From Campylobacterota bacterium (GTDB lineage: Bacteria > Campylobacterota > Campylobacteria > Campylobacterales > Sulfurimonadaceae), in NCBI GenBank assembly GCA_040752835.1, contig JBFMGG010000007.1, forward strand, positions 624,286-688,285: a DNA stretch of 64,000 nucleotides, in the 5' to 3' direction. The first letter of the stretch is position 1. Each line of letters starts with the position of its first letter. Shown piece after piece: positions 42,697-53,294 of this stretch. The translations under genes and the position numbers were made by a program. The notes beneath the pieces were generated by a model. The model was not told where the DNA came from and made no database searches. It worked only from the letters and a program-made list of their open reading frames with translations.

Positions 42697-42702
42697 TATA
42701 AT
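42697..42702 (+). promoter_or_regulatory. acnB promoter -10 element
   Basis: TATAAT with a T-rich block upstream, as usual in Campylobacterota where -35 sites are weak. CAGGAG lies before the acnB ATG. Confidence 0.6.
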
Positions 42703-42732
42703 GACTCAAAATTAACAGACACAGGAGTCACC

Positions 42733-45342
42733 ATGGCTTTTATGGACGAATACAAAGCGCACGTTGCGGAGCGTGCCGCACAGGGTATCCCCCCTCTTCC
42801 ACTCACAAAAGAGCAGGTAACCGCACTGATCGAACTGATCAAAGCGGAAACATCAAAAAACGCCGAGCTGGTCGATATGCTGGCCAACCGTGTCAATCCC
42901 GGCGTTGACGACGGTGCTCACGTCAAAGCGGCGTTCCTCCACCAGGTCGTTCAGGGGCAGGAAAAAGCGTTTCTTGCCGATTCGGGCGACATCGACAGCG
43001 TAGATCATAAAATCGCCGCCATCCGTATCCTTGGGAAAATGGTGGGCGGATACAACGTCAAACCTCTGATCGATGCCCTTTCCATCGACGCCCTGGCACA
43101 GGAAGCGGCCGACCAGCTCAAACACACGCTCCTCGTGTACGATGCGTTCAACGACGTCGTCGAACTTTCCAAAACGAACAAATACGCCAAAGAAGTTCTC
43201 CAGTCATGGGCGGATGCCGAGTGGTTCACCAGCAAAAAACCGCTGGCCGAAAAATTCAGCGTCGTCGTCTTCAAATTCCCGGGCGAAACCAATACCGATG
43301 ACCTCTCACCGGCAAGCGCGGCATTCACCCGTTCCGACATCCCGCTTCACGCGACAACGATGCTCTCGGCCAAAATGCCTGAAGGTATCGCCAAAATCGC
43401 CGAACTGAAACAAAAAGGGATGCAAATCGCTTACGTCGGTGACGTCGTCGGAACCGGATCAAGCCGTAAATCGGCAGCCAACTCGGTCCAGTGGCACATG
43501 GGTGACGATATCCCGGGTATCCCGAACAAACGTACCGGGGGCGTCGTCATCGGCGGCATCATCGCACCGATCTTCTTTGCAACCTGTGAAGACTCCGGCG
43601 CATTGCCGATCGAAGCCGATGTAACCCAAATGGAGACGGGAGATGTCCTCGACATCGACACCAAAGCGGGAACCATTACGAAAAACGGTACCCAAATCGC
43701 TACGTTCAGCCTCCGTCCGAACACCATCGAAGACGAAGTGCGTGCAGGGGGACGTATCCCGCTCATCATCGGTCGCGGACTGACCGCTAAAGCACGTGCG
43801 GCGCTGGGCCTTGCACCCGCTACCATTTTCGCTCAACCGATCCAACCGGCCGATACCGGCAAAGGGTATACCCTTGCTCAGAAAATGGTGGGTAAAGCGT
43901 GCGGCATGGAGGGTGTACGCCCGGGTATGTACTGTGAGCCGATCACCAGCACCGTAGGGAGCCAAGACACCACCGGACCGATGACGCGCGACGAGATCAA
44001 AGAGCTCTCGGCTCTCGGGTTCTCAGCCGATTTCGTGTTGCAGTCTTTCTGTCACACGGCAGCCTATCCGAAACCATCCGACGTGAAACTTCACGCTACC
44101 CTTCCGGCGTTCATCTCTACCCGCAGCGGTGTAGCACTGCGTCCGGGTGATGGGGTTATCCACAGCTGGTTGAACCGTATGGTTCTCCCTGACACGGTCG
44201 GGACGGGCGGTGACTCTCACACCCGTTTCCCGATCGGTGTGAGCTTCCCCGCGGGTTCAGGTCTCGTTGCGTTTGCAGCGGTTACCGGCTCTATGCCGCT
44301 TGAAATGCCTGAGTCTGTTTTGGTCCGCTTCAAAGGGGAGATGCAGCCGGGTATCACCCTGCGCGACCTTGTTAATGCGATCCCGTACTACGCGATCAAG
44401 CAAGGGCTCTTGACCGTCGAGAAAAAAGGGAAGAAAAACATTTTCAACGGACGTGTTCTGGAGATCGAAGGTCTGCCCAATATGAAAGTCGAACAGGCGT
44501 TCGAGCTCTCCGACGCATCGGCGGAGCGTTCGGCGGCGGCATGTACCGTCCGTTTGAACAAAGAGCCGGTAATCGAGTACCTAAAATCAAACGTCACCCT
44601 CATCGAAGCGATGATCAAAGACGGATACGAAGATGCGCGCACCCTGCAGCGCCGTGCGGACAAAATGAAAGAGTGGCTCGCCAATCCGACATTGATGGAA
44701 CCGGATGCCGATGCGGAATACGCGGCGATCATCGAAATCGATCTGAACGAAGTGAAAGAGCCGATTTTGGCATGCCCGAACGATCCGGACAACGTCAAAT
44801 TGCTCTCTGAAGTAGCGGGTGAAGCAATTCATGAAGTATTCCTCGGAAGCTGTATGACCAACATCGGTCACTACCGCGCGGCGGGTGAAGTGATGCGCGG
44901 CGAAAGCAAAATCGCCGTTGAAAAATTCTGGATCGTACCGCCGACCCGTATGGATGAGCAACAGCTGATCAACGAAGGATACTACGATGTCTATAAAGCG
45001 GTAGCGGCTACTACGGAAGTTCCGGGATGTTCACTCTGTATGGGTAACCAAGCATCCAGCCGTGAGGGATCGACCGTATTCTCGACCTCTACCCGTAACT
45101 TTGACAACCGCCTTGGAAAAGGGACACAGGTTTACCTCGGTTCGGCAGAGCTGGCAGCCGTTTGTGCCGCTCTTGGACGTATCCCGACCGTAGCGGAGTA
45201 CATGAGCATCGTTCCTCAAAAATTGGCTGGAAAAGCAGACGATGTCTACAAATATCTCAACTTCAACGAGATCAACAACTACCACCTCGAAGCGCGTAAC
45301 GTTGCTGAGGAAAAATACGGCGTCACCATCAAAGCCGTTTAA
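42733..45342 (+). CDS. acnB: Aconitate hydratase B
   Basis: 869 residues, the AcnB length and domain order (N-terminal HEAT-like domain, swivel domain, then catalytic domains). The Fe-S ligands are visible in [16 protein letters not shown] and [20 protein letters not shown]. The swivel domain contains [20 protein letters not shown]. It interconverts citrate and isocitrate in the oxidative or reductive TCA cycle. A GC-rich hairpin follows. Confidence 0.95.
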   Translation: MAFMDEYKAHVAERAAQGIPPLPLTKEQVTALIELIKAETSKNAELVDMLANRVNPGVDDGAHVKAAFLHQVVQGQEKAFLADSGDIDSVDHKIAAIRILGKMVGGYNVKPLIDALSIDALAQEAADQLKHTLLVYDAFNDVVELSKTNKYAKEVLQSWADAEWFTSKKPLAEKFSVVVFKFPGETNTDDLSPASAAFTRSDIPLHATTMLSAKMPEGIAKIAELKQKGMQIAYVGDVVGTGSSRKSAANSVQWHMGDDIPGIPNKRTGGVVIGGIIAPIFFATCEDSGALPIEADVTQMETGDVLDIDTKAGTITKNGTQIATFSLRPNTIEDEVRAGGRIPLIIGRGLTAKARAALGLAPATIFAQPIQPADTGKGYTLAQKMVGKACGMEGVRPGMYCEPITSTVGSQDTTGPMTRDEIKELSALGFSADFVLQSFCHTAAYPKPSDVKLHATLPAFISTRSGVALRPGDGVIHSWLNRMVLPDTVGTGGDSHTRFPIGVSFPAGSGLVAFAAVTGSMPLEMPESVLVRFKGEMQPGITLRDLVNAIPYYAIKQGLLTVEKKGKKNIFNGRVLEIEGLPNMKVEQAFELSDASAERSAAACTVRLNKEPVIEYLKSNVTLIEAMIKDGYEDARTLQRRADKMKEWLANPTLMEPDADAEYAAIIEIDLNEVKEPILACPNDPDNVKLLSEVAGEAIHEVFLGSCMTNIGHYRAAGEVMRGESKIAVEKFWIVPPTRMDEQQLINEGYYDVYKAVAATTEVPGCSLCMGNQASSREGSTVFSTSTRNFDNRLGKGTQVYLGSAELAAVCAALGRIPTVAEYMSIVPQKLAGKADDVYKYLNFNEINNYHLEARNVAEEKYGVTIKAV

Positions 45343-45353
45343 TCCTCGTGTTT

Positions 45354-45372
45354 CCTCTCCCGAAAGGGGAGG
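45354..45372 (+). terminator. Hairpin after acnB
   Basis: CCTCTCCC-GAAA-GGGGAGG, a GNRA-type tetraloop stem, ends transcription of acnB or insulates it. A T-run is weak. A -10 for the next gene (TATAAT, 45383-45388) follows. Confidence 0.6.
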
Positions 45373-45415
45373 CCGCATGTGCTATAATGGCGTATCTAGT
45401 ACGCAAAGCACACCT

Positions 45416-46762
45416 ATGTCCCCTTTTGATTCCCTTCCCTTACGCCCCCAGCTCTTCAAAGCCCTTGCACGTCTCGGTTTTACCGCCATGACACCGATCC
45501 AGAACGATGCCCTTCCCCCCATCCTGGCAGGAAAAAACGTTATCGCCCGTTCCGCGACCGGAAGCGGAAAAACCCTTGCGTTCTCTTTGGGGGTGCTGGA
45601 GAAAATCGATCCCAAACGGTTCGAAATCCAGTCCCTTTTACTCTGTCCTACCCGCGAACTCGCCGAACAGGTCGCCAAAACCGTCCGCTCCCTCGCCAGT
45701 GAAATCGGTAACGTCAAAGTCCTGAGTCTCTGCGGCGGGGTGCCGATGCGGGGCCAGATCCATTCTCTCAAGCACGGTGCCCATATTATCGTGGGAACGC
45801 CGGGTCGGGTTTTGAAGCTGTTGCAGATCGACGCCCTCTCGCTGTCGGCGGTCAAGACGACAGTACTGGATGAAGCCGACCACATGATCGACATGGGATT
45901 TATCGAGGATATCGGCGCGATTTTGGAATACGTTCCGCGCAATGCGCAGCATCTTCTTTTTTCGGCGACCTATCCGGACGAAATCCTCTCGCTGGCCTCG
46001 TCGATCATCAGCGATCCCGTTTTTATCCGTTCCGAAAGCCCCGTTCAGGTTCCCAGAATCGAAGAGATCGCCTACCGCTGTACCGACAAGCCCACTGCGA
46101 TCGCTTCGATCATGGCGACCCACGATCTGGACGGCGTCATGATTTTTTGCAACACGAAAATCCAGACCGATGCGCTGTGTACGGCGCTGAACGCGATGGG
46201 AATCCACGCGCTCGCCCTGCACGGAGACATGGAACAGTTCGACCGTAACGAAGCGATCATCCAGTTTCGCAACGGCAGCGCGACCGCCCTCGTGGCGACC
46301 GATGTAGCCGGGCGCGGCATCGACATCGACGGCCTCGACGCCATTATCAATTACGACGTACCGACCCAGAAAGAACGTTACCTTCACCGCATCGGACGTA
46401 CGGGACGCGCTGGGAAAAGCGGCCTTGCGATCACCCTCTGCGACGACGAAACCCCTTTGAGGGCGATCGATGTCGATCTCCCGCTCCGTCCCCTGATCGA
46501 TGCGTCGCCCAAACGGCTCCTACGTACCTCCTTGCAAACCCTCTGCATCGATGCCGGACGCAAAGAAAAACTCCGTCCCGGCGACATCGTCGGAGCTCTC
46601 ATCCACGAATGCGGCCTCACCAAAGATCAGATTGGAAAGATCGATCAGCTCGATCACCTGAGCTACGTCGCCCTTCCCCGCTCCCTCGGGGAAAAAATTT
46701 ACCAAAATCTCAAAAATCGTCCCATAAAAGGGAGAAATTTCAGGTTATGGCTGTTAGACTGA
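45416..46762 (+). CDS. dbpA: DEAD-box RNA helicase, DbpA type
   Basis: 448 residues. Motifs: Q region MTPIQ, Walker A ATGSGKT, PTRELAEQ, VLDEADHM, SAT, and HRIGRTGRAGK. The C-terminal domain (KLRPGDIVGALIHECGLTKD, then GRNFRLWLLD) resembles the DbpA RNA-binding domain that targets 23S rRNA hairpin 92 for ribosome assembly. ATG 45416 is the start; upstream frame overlaps acnB. Confidence 0.87.
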   Translation: MSPFDSLPLRPQLFKALARLGFTAMTPIQNDALPPILAGKNVIARSATGSGKTLAFSLGVLEKIDPKRFEIQSLLLCPTRELAEQVAKTVRSLASEIGNVKVLSLCGGVPMRGQIHSLKHGAHIIVGTPGRVLKLLQIDALSLSAVKTTVLDEADHMIDMGFIEDIGAILEYVPRNAQHLLFSATYPDEILSLASSIISDPVFIRSESPVQVPRIEEIAYRCTDKPTAIASIMATHDLDGVMIFCNTKIQTDALCTALNAMGIHALALHGDMEQFDRNEAIIQFRNGSATALVATDVAGRGIDIDGLDAIINYDVPTQKERYLHRIGRTGRAGKSGLAITLCDDETPLRAIDVDLPLRPLIDASPKRLLRTSLQTLCIDAGRKEKLRPGDIVGALIHECGLTKDQIGKIDQLDHLSYVALPRSLGEKIYQNLKNRPIKGRNFRLWLLD

Positions 46763-46805
46763 TAAAGACAATTATGATAATTTATAATGCTTAAGAAGGA
46801 TTTTT

Positions 46806-47294
46806 ATGGCCAATCAAGAGCTAACGTTCGGGGAAGACGAATTCATCGTTTCCAAGACCGATCTTAAAGGCAAAATTACCTACGGTAATGCCCTGTTCAT
46901 CAAAATGTCGGGCTATACGGAGCATGAGCTCATGCACAAGCCCCATAACATCCTCCGCCACGAAGAGATGCCCGCCGTCGTCTTCAAACTGCTCTGGAGC
47001 CGTATCCAGGCGGGGAAAGAGATTTTCGCCTACGTCAAAAACAAAACGAAAAACGGCGATTACTACTGGGTTTTCGCCCACGTCACCCCTTCGTTCGACG
47101 CCGGCCGCCAAATCAGCAATTACCACTCTGTACGCCGCAAACCGACCCAAAAAGCGCTTGACGCGATCAAACCTCTTTACGCGGCTCTTCTTCAAAAGGA
47201 AAAAAGCGGAGGGATCGCCGCATCCGAAGCGGCACTGAACCAAATCCTCAAAGACAAAGGAATGTCGTATGACGAATTTATCCTCTCTCTCTAA
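46806..47294 (+). CDS. PAS-domain sensor protein (Aer-like)
   Basis: 162 residues. An Aer-type PAS core fills residues ~10-115: [20 protein letters not shown], then [13 protein letters not shown], and [11 protein letters not shown] ~45-residue helical tail follows. No membrane or signaling domain is present. Its 3' end overlaps the MCP gene by 26 bp, so it probably supplies redox/energy sensing to that receptor, a split Aer. Confidence 0.85.
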   Translation: MANQELTFGEDEFIVSKTDLKGKITYGNALFIKMSGYTEHELMHKPHNILRHEEMPAVVFKLLWSRIQAGKEIFAYVKNKTKNGDYYWVFAHVTPSFDAGRQISNYHSVRRKPTQKALDAIKPLYAALLQKEKSGGIAASEAALNQILKDKGMSYDEFILSL

Positions 47295-48726
47295 AGTCCA
47301 GTACGCCAATATCGCGTCGATCGCCCTCTTTATCGTCGCGCTGGTATTGGAAATGGTATTGTACGGCTGGAGCTGGGTCCGCCTGCTCAACTTTTTCAAC
47401 TTTGCCCTCGCCTGGTTCGTCTTCATCAATATCCGCAAAGCGCAGGAAACCATCCATGAAGTAGCGGCCGTCATCAAAAGCGCCGAGAAAGGAGACCTCG
47501 AAAACCGGATCACGGGTATCCACGACCAGGGCGAACTTAACGACCTGTGCTGGAACACCAACAACATGCTCGACCAGACCGAAGTATTCATCCGTGAAAT
47601 CCGCGCCAGCGTCGAAGCCTCCAGCCGCGACGAGTTCCACCGCCGTATCCTCGTCCAGGGATTGCAGGGCGAGTTCAAAGAGGCGAGCGCCTTCGTCAAC
47701 AAAGCGATCGACGCGATGCACAGCAACTACCTCCACGTCCAGAAATCGATCCTCAACAGCGCGCTGGGCAAAATCGGCTCCGGCGTCGGCGGCGGGCTCG
47801 AAGTGATTCAGCACGATTTGCAAAACACGATTTTGCGCCTCCACAAAATCACCGAGATCAGTCAGGCTACCTCAAACAACTCATCGCAGACGGTGCATGA
47901 ACTCGAAGAGATCATCAGCAAACTCAGCCGTCTGATCGAACTGGTCCAGACCTCTGCCGACGCGATCCACTCGCTGAACGAAAAAACGAGCGAAATCAGC
48001 TCGGTCGTCAACCTGATCAAAGACATCGCCGACCAGACCAACCTACTCGCCCTCAATGCCGCCATCGAAGCGGCACGCGCCGGGGAACACGGACGCGGAT
48101 TCGCCGTCGTCGCCGACGAAGTGCGCAAACTGGCCGAACGGACCCAGAAAGCGACCGGAGAGATTGCCATCGCCGTTCAGACCCTACAGCAGGATACCAC
48201 CGAGATCTATTCGAACTCCGAAGACATGAACGAAATCGCCAACGAATCCAGCCACGCGATCGAATCGTTCCGCCAGACGCTCCACACGTTCAACCGCGAC
48301 GCCCAAAGCACGGCGATTCAGGCCACCGCGATCGAAAATACGACGTTCGTCACGCTTGCCAAAATCGACCACATCATCTTCAAATCCAACGCCTACAAAT
48401 CGATCGTCAACGGAGTTGCGGAAACGGAGTTCGCCGATCATCACAATTGCCGGCTGGGGCAATGGTACGACGGCGGCGTAGGACACGACCGTTTCGGGCA
48501 TCTGGGCAGCTTCAAGCCGATGGAAAAGCCGCATGAAGTGGTACACACAATGGTTCATACGAACATGGTTTTCATCGAAGGCGAAGACCGCTCGATCGAG
48601 CATCAAGAAGAAGTACTGAACAATTTCAAAACAATGGAAGTGGCAAGCCACGAGCTTTTCGACCTGCTGGACAATCTGATCAAAGAATCCGAAGACGACC
48701 TGATGAAACACGCGAATCTGGCCTAA
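47269..48726 (+). CDS. Methyl-accepting chemotaxis protein with CZB domain
   Basis: 485 residues. Two short transmembrane helices (about 12-50) with almost no periplasmic loop come first, then a HAMP-like region ([20 protein letters not shown]). The signaling hairpin contains [20 protein letters not shown]. The C-terminal CZB zinc-binding domain is [13 protein letters not shown] with a later [11 protein letters not shown]. It signals to CheA/CheW. With no ligand domain it likely depends on the overlapping PAS protein. Confidence 0.9.
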   Translation: MTNLSSLSKVQYANIASIALFIVALVLEMVLYGWSWVRLLNFFNFALAWFVFINIRKAQETIHEVAAVIKSAEKGDLENRITGIHDQGELNDLCWNTNNMLDQTEVFIREIRASVEASSRDEFHRRILVQGLQGEFKEASAFVNKAIDAMHSNYLHVQKSILNSALGKIGSGVGGGLEVIQHDLQNTILRLHKITEISQATSNNSSQTVHELEEIISKLSRLIELVQTSADAIHSLNEKTSEISSVVNLIKDIADQTNLLALNAAIEAARAGEHGRGFAVVADEVRKLAERTQKATGEIAIAVQTLQQDTTEIYSNSEDMNEIANESSHAIESFRQTLHTFNRDAQSTAIQATAIENTTFVTLAKIDHIIFKSNAYKSIVNGVAETEFADHHNCRLGQWYDGGVGHDRFGHLGSFKPMEKPHEVVHTMVHTNMVFIEGEDRSIEHQEEVLNNFKTMEVASHELFDLLDNLIKESEDDLMKHANLA

Positions 48727-48738
48727 GGCCTCTTCGCG

Positions 48739-49977
48739 TCACCCCCTGAAATATCCTTCCAGAATCTGTTTCCCCAACTCCACTCCGGGCTGATCGTACG
48801 TGTTGATCTCCAGCAGCGCTCCACTGGCGGACGTGAGCAGTTCGTAATAGATGATCATCCCGCCGACAGAATGTTCATCGATTTTTTTCCACTCGATGTC
48901 ATCGACGCTGACGTCGCTTTCGATGACGCTTTTCATCGTCGCCATGCACTGCGCGTTGATCAGTTCGTTAAACGAATGGCCGTTGACGAAATCGCTTTTC
49001 TCCAAATAGCGCAGCGAAAGTTCGGGAATCATCAGCGATTCTTCGGATTCGGCGATGTGCATGAAGGTGACCGTTTTGTTCAGCGGCCCCTGCACGATCA
49101 GCTGTAAAAACGAATGCTGATCGACCGAACCGATCAGAGCGATCGGCGTCAACCCTACCCGTTCGCCGCGACGATTCCGTTTTCCGAGCGATTCGCCCCA
49201 CAGTTGCACCATCCATTTTCCGAACTCCTCGAAGGTGTCGGAATAGGCGAAAAGGACGTTCATCGGAAAGCGCTGCGCATGGGTGACGTAATAAGCCGCC
49301 TTTTGCAGCAGGTGATCCTCTTTGCGTTCCCAGAAACGCTCCAGGAACGCCTCGGCTCCCTTGAGGACTTCGAGGGTGTCGAACCCCGCGAGGGTCAGGG
49401 GGACGATCCCGACCGCGCTGAGGACCGAAAAACGCCCTCCGACGTTGGAAGGGATCACGAAACGGCGCAATCCGTTTTCGTCCGCATAGCGCGAAAGGAC
49501 CGATCCCTCATCGCTGATCACCATTACCTGGTCGGAATGTTCCACTTTCAGATCGAATGCGACAATGACCCGCTTGAAAATCGAGAGGGTCTCGACGGTG
49601 CTGCCCGATTTGGAGATAACGATGAAAAGGGTGCGGGGTTTGTCGATCTGCGAAATTACCTGGCTGACGCTGATCGGATCGGAGTTTTCGAGGTAAACGA
49701 TTTTTTTGGCGTTCGGGGTGCCGGGACGCAATAGACGTTCGATCGCTTTGATCCCCAGCGACGATCCCCCGATCCCGATGACGGCGATCGTGTTGTATTT
49801 TTTGTCGATTGCGGGGCGAAGAGCCTCCACTTCTGCTACCAGCGGTTGCGAAGCGCGCGGAAGATCATAATACCCTACTTCGCCGCTTTGGGCTTCAAAA
49901 CGCAGAGCTTCGTACCCTTTTTCGATGGTGAAAGGGTCGATGTTCTTCGTGCTGAAGTGGTTGACGAAGCGGAGCAT
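48739..49977 (-). CDS. pgi: Glucose-6-phosphate isomerase
   Basis: 412 residues, the short epsilonproteobacterial form. Motifs: VIGIGGSSLG, LFIVISKSGSTVETL, and FSVLSAVGIVPL (PGI signature region). It interconverts glucose-6-P and fructose-6-P in gluconeogenesis. Start overlaps the gap stop (TGATG), so it is the second gene of a gap-pgi operon. Confidence 0.93.
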   Translation of the reverse strand: MLRFVNHFSTKNIDPFTIEKGYEALRFEAQSGEVGYYDLPRASQPLVAEVEALRPAIDKKYNTIAVIGIGGSSLGIKAIERLLRPGTPNAKKIVYLENSDPISVSQVISQIDKPRTLFIVISKSGSTVETLSIFKRVIVAFDLKVEHSDQVMVISDEGSVLSRYADENGLRRFVIPSNVGGRFSVLSAVGIVPLTLAGFDTLEVLKGAEAFLERFWERKEDHLLQKAAYYVTHAQRFPMNVLFAYSDTFEEFGKWMVQLWGESLGKRNRRGERVGLTPIALIGSVDQHSFLQLIVQGPLNKTVTFMHIAESEESLMIPELSLRYLEKSDFVNGHSFNELINAQCMATMKSVIESDVSVDDIEWKKIDEHSVGGMIIYYELLTSASGALLEINTYDQPGVELGKQILEGYFRG

Positions 49978-50972
49978 CAGCGGTTACCGATGAGAACCGT
50001 CATGTCCACAAGCCGGCTGCTGTACCCCCATTCGTTATCGTACCATGCCAGTACTTTGACGGTATTGCCGTCCACGACGCTCGTCATGTCCGGAACGTAG
50101 GTCGAGCTGTAGGTGCTTCCGATAAAATCGGAGGAGACCCGTTTGTCGTTGTCGATCTCGATCAACCCTTTGAAAGCCCCTTCCGCCGCCGCGTTGAACG
50201 CCGCATGGACTTCCTCTTTGGTCACCTCTTTTTTCAGGTTGACGGTCAGGTCGACGACCGAAACGTCCGGTGTCGGAACCCGCATCGCGTATCCGTTGAG
50301 TTTTCCCTGCAGATGCGGCATGACTTTGCCGATCGCCTTGGCCGCCCCGGTAGAGGTCGGGATCATGTTCATCGCCGCTGCGCGCGCGCGGCGGGGATCT
50401 TTGGAGTGTTTGACGTCGAGGATGTTCTGATCGTTCGTGTACGAATGGATCGTCGTCATCAGACCGTTTTCGATTCCGAACGCGTCGTCGAGAACTTTCG
50501 TGATCGGTCCAAGACAGTTGGTCGTACAGCTGGCGTTGGAGATGATGGCTTCCCCTTTGTACTGATCCGAATTGACCCCGAAAACGTACGTCGGGCTGTC
50601 GTCTTTGGCCGGTGCCGACATGATTACTTTCTTGACACCGTTTTTGAGGTGTTTGGCACAGCTTTCCTGATCCAGGAATTTACCCGTACATTCGATGACC
50701 ACTTCGGCGCCCGCACCGCCGAAATCGACGTTGTCGATATTGCGGTCGTTGAACATGCGGACGTTTTTCCCGCCGATTTGGATCGTCTGTTCGTCGATCA
50801 CTTTCGCGTCGATACCGCGGTGGACGCTGTCGAATTTCAACAGATACTCAAGCATTTCGGGTTTTGCGGTCGTATTAAGCGCGACCAGCTCGATGTCACT
50901 GCGTTCTGCGATGATTTTAGCTACGATAATTCCGATTCTTCCTGTGCCGTTAATCGCCACTTTGAGTGCCAT
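49977..50972 (-). CDS. gap: Glyceraldehyde-3-phosphate dehydrogenase
   Basis: 331 residues from ATG 50972 (AGGAG upstream; six extra residues to 50990 are unsupported). NAD-binding motif INGTGRIG, catalytic Cys in SNASCTTNCLGP, and the late WYDNEWGYSSR match. It acts in central carbon metabolism, probably mainly gluconeogenic here. First gene of the operon with pgi. Confidence 0.94.
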   Translation of the reverse strand: MALKVAINGTGRIGIIVAKIIAERSDIELVALNTTAKPEMLEYLLKFDSVHRGIDAKVIDEQTIQIGGKNVRMFNDRNIDNVDFGGAGAEVVIECTGKFLDQESCAKHLKNGVKKVIMSAPAKDDSPTYVFGVNSDQYKGEAIISNASCTTNCLGPITKVLDDAFGIENGLMTTIHSYTNDQNILDVKHSKDPRRARAAAMNMIPTSTGAAKAIGKVMPHLQGKLNGYAMRVPTPDVSVVDLTVNLKKEVTKEEVHAAFNAAAEGAFKGLIEIDNDKRVSSDFIGSTYSSTYVPDMTSVVDGNTVKVLAWYDNEWGYSSRLVDMTVLIGNR

Positions 50973-51040
50973 AGAGACTCCTGATTTCAAAGAAAATAAT
51001 GCTTTATTGTAACAAAAAAAGTTTAAAGAGAGCGTTAGAA

Positions 51041-51056
51041 GGGGGTCGAAGCCCCC
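51041..51056 (-). terminator. Hairpin between gap and glycine-zipper genes
   Basis: GGGGG-TCGAAG-CCCCC forms a stem downstream of the minus-strand gene at 51072. A T-run follows only after ~20 bases (CTTTTTTTG), so it is a weak or extended terminator. Confidence 0.5.
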
Positions 51057-51071
51057 GGTAAAGGGGAAAAG

Positions 51072-51590
51072 TCAGTAACTGTAGGTGACCGTCACGGGAA
51101 TCTCTTTGAGAGGTTGATCGCTCTCCACGCTGATCGATTTTCCTTTGAACACGGCAGTGTTGGTGTAGCCGCTGAGCACCTGGCGCGATTTGTAGGTTTT
51201 TTGGGTCTCGCATTTGCGTACCGTGCGATAAGATGGGGTATTTCCCCCGCCGTAGCTTCCGGCCACTTTCTGTCCCGCCAGCGTCCCCAGAACGGCGCCC
51301 CCGACGGTCGCAACGGTTTTCCCTGTTCCGCCGCCGATCTGGTGGCCCAAAACGCCGCCCAGTGCGCCGCCGGCAACGGCACCGACTACATTGTTCATCC
51401 CGCCGCCGGTTTCGACCGCTTCCTGGACGTCGTAGCACCGTTCTTCGGGAATCTCTTCCTGGATCGTCGCATAGACCGGAGAAGAACGCGTCACCTTGAC
51501 GTATTCGACGGTCGAAAAACTCTCCGCGCTAAGCAACGTTCCGCAAAAAAGGATCGGAAAAGAGAATTTAGAAAGGGGTGTGATGGACAT
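51072..51590 (-). CDS. Glycine-zipper 2TM envelope protein
   Basis: 172 residues with a signal peptide (to about residue 22). A glycine-zipper 2TM domain follows (NNVVGAVAGGALGGVLGHQI, then GGAVLGTLAGQKV), flanked by Tyr/Thr-rich strands. These are outer-membrane or periplasmic proteins of the Rick_17kDa family. Function is unknown; it is a single gene at the end of the minus-strand group. Confidence 0.8.
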   Translation of the reverse strand: MSITPLSKFSFPILFCGTLLSAESFSTVEYVKVTRSSPVYATIQEEIPEERCYDVQEAVETGGGMNNVVGAVAGGALGGVLGHQIGGGTGKTVATVGGAVLGTLAGQKVAGSYGGGNTPSYRTVRKCETQKTYKSRQVLSGYTNTAVFKGKSISVESDQPLKEIPVTVTYSY

Positions 51591-51654
51591 GCATAATTCC
51601 TTCGGTTCGATTTGTCGGGCAATTGTACGGCCCGATTGTTAACCGATAGTGAAT

Positions 51655-52275
51655 TTACCGACTGCCGTAAAGGAGCGTATTGATTTTTTCGTAGATGTCG
51701 AGGATTTCGTCTTTTTTCTCGAAAAAACTGTTTTTGTTGGCGATCAGGTGGGTGGAAGATTCCATGATCGTTTCCACCACTTCCAGGCCGTTTTGTTTCA
51801 TCGTACTTCCCGTTTCGACAACGTCGACGATCATGTCGGCCAATCCGACAAGCGGGGCGAGTTCGATCGAACCGTAGAGTTTGATGATGTCCGCAGCGAC
51901 GGCCCGTTCGGCAAAGTAGCGTTTCGTGATGTTGACCATTTTGGTCGCGACTTTGATCTCGCTCTTGGTGAAATCGGGCTTTTCACCCGCCCGCATCCCG
52001 ATGGCGATGCGGCATTTCCCTTTTTGAAGATCAAGCAGACGGATGACGTCCAGCCCCTGCTCTTCGAGCGTATCGAGTCCGACGACGCCGATATCGGCGG
52101 CCTGGTGATAGACGTACGTCGCGACGTCCTGGTTGCGCACCAGCAAGAACTTGAAATTCTCGGTCTGGAGAATCAGTTTTCGATCGTCGAATTTGAACCC
52201 GCTGCCGAAAATCGATTCAAAAATCTCCAGCGTTTCATCGGCGATCCGCCCTTTGGGGAGTGCGACACTTAGCAT
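51655..52275 (-). CDS. hisG: ATP phosphoribosyltransferase, short form
   Basis: 206 residues, the HisG_S length without the regulatory domain. Segments: SVALPKGRIADETLEIFE, ADIGVVGLDTLEEQGLDVIR, and DMIVDVVETGSTMKQNGLE, the PRPP-binding loop. It makes the first step of histidine synthesis. Short forms generally need HisZ, which is not in the window. It overlaps coaX by 7 bp. Confidence 0.92.
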   Translation of the reverse strand: MLSVALPKGRIADETLEIFESIFGSGFKFDDRKLILQTENFKFLLVRNQDVATYVYHQAADIGVVGLDTLEEQGLDVIRLLDLQKGKCRIAIGMRAGEKPDFTKSEIKVATKMVNITKRYFAERAVAADIIKLYGSIELAPLVGLADMIVDVVETGSTMKQNGLEVVETIMESSTHLIANKNSFFEKKDEILDIYEKINTLLYGSR

Positions 52276-52886
52276 ACTCTACCTTTTTCGATTAACTTTT
52301 TCATTCCCTTGAAGATCAGCTCTTCGTCCACGACCGAATCGGGGAGAAAACGGCTTAAGACCGGTGCGTCGCCGCCACACAGATAGATCGGTTTTCCGAT
52401 CTTGCCGATCTGCGCGACCAGAGGGGCCAGAAACCCGGCCGTGACGGCGTCTTGGGTATTTTTCGCCATTTTAGCCAAATCAACCTCAAAGTTCCATGAC
52501 ACGTCCAGCGCGGGAGAGAGGCGCGCGTATGCATCGCCGGCGGCACGAAGCCCCAAAGCGATGAATCCCCCCCGATAGACTCCATCGTCCATAATATCGA
52601 CGGTGATCGCGCTCCCCGCATCGACGACGACCCCGTCTTCGATCGCTTCGCACGCCATAATCCGGTCGATTCCCATCGTCGGGTAATATTTTTCCCACTC
52701 GACCTGCCCGCGAAGATCGTACCAGTTCGCCAGACCCGCAACGCGCTGACTGAACCGGGCATTGACGCTGATAAAACAGACCGTCCCGGTGATGGAAGCG
52801 GGATCAAAATCCCCGGCACCGATTTTGGTCCGTTTCCCTTCCTTGTACAAATCAACCGATGTGTTGCCGACGTCGCATAAAATCAT
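52269..52886 (-). CDS. coaX: Type III pantothenate kinase
   Basis: 205 residues starting MILCDVGNTSVDLYKEG at 52886; the longer frame to 52928 is unsupported. The DVGNT phosphate motif, and GSAITVDIMDDGVYRGGFIA, which carries the nucleotide-binding residues, are clear. It phosphorylates pantothenate in CoA synthesis. Translationally coupled with hisG. Confidence 0.9.
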   Translation of the reverse strand: MILCDVGNTSVDLYKEGKRTKIGAGDFDPASITGTVCFISVNARFSQRVAGLANWYDLRGQVEWEKYYPTMGIDRIMACEAIEDGVVVDAGSAITVDIMDDGVYRGGFIALGLRAAGDAYARLSPALDVSWNFEVDLAKMAKNTQDAVTAGFLAPLVAQIGKIGKPIYLCGGDAPVLSRFLPDSVVDEELIFKGMKKLIEKGRVC

Positions 52887-52893
52887 GCCGACA

Positions 52894-53235
52894 TTATAAC
52901 TTAAGTACGGAATTGACCCTCGCGACACTGTCGCCTTTGTGCAGGCTCAATCGGACAACCGAATCTTCCAGTGCGTTCAGGTCATGCATGACGTTTCCTT
53001 CCAGCGCGATCACATCCCCCGTGTTGAGCGTAAAACGTTCCTCGCCCACCCCGAAATCGATACTGCCCGATACGATCATTACCGTAATCGGAAACGACGT
53101 TTTATGGGCTTTCATCGATTGACCCGTACGAAAAACGATCCGGATCTCTTTGGTAAAGCCGCTATCGATGAGAGGGGTAATGACGGGTTGGGCGTCGCCG
53201 TAAACGATGTCGGACGTAAATGAAGCCTGATGCAT
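52894..53235 (-). CDS. Small cupin-domain protein
   Basis: 113 residues: a single cupin barrel (KAHKTSFPITVMIVSGSIDF, then GDVIALEGNVMHDLNALEDS). Metal ligands of the cupin are partly present (one His in each half). Such proteins bind small ligands or act as stress or regulatory factors; substrate unknown. It precedes coaX on the same strand. Confidence 0.78.
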   Translation of the reverse strand: MHQASFTSDIVYGDAQPVITPLIDSGFTKEIRIVFRTGQSMKAHKTSFPITVMIVSGSIDFGVGEERFTLNTGDVIALEGNVMHDLNALEDSVVRLSLHKGDSVARVNSVLKL

Positions 53236-53294
53236 GGAAACTCCTTTTTAACGAAGATCATACCGGAGCCGCTGCGATTTTCTCTTGATGAAAA

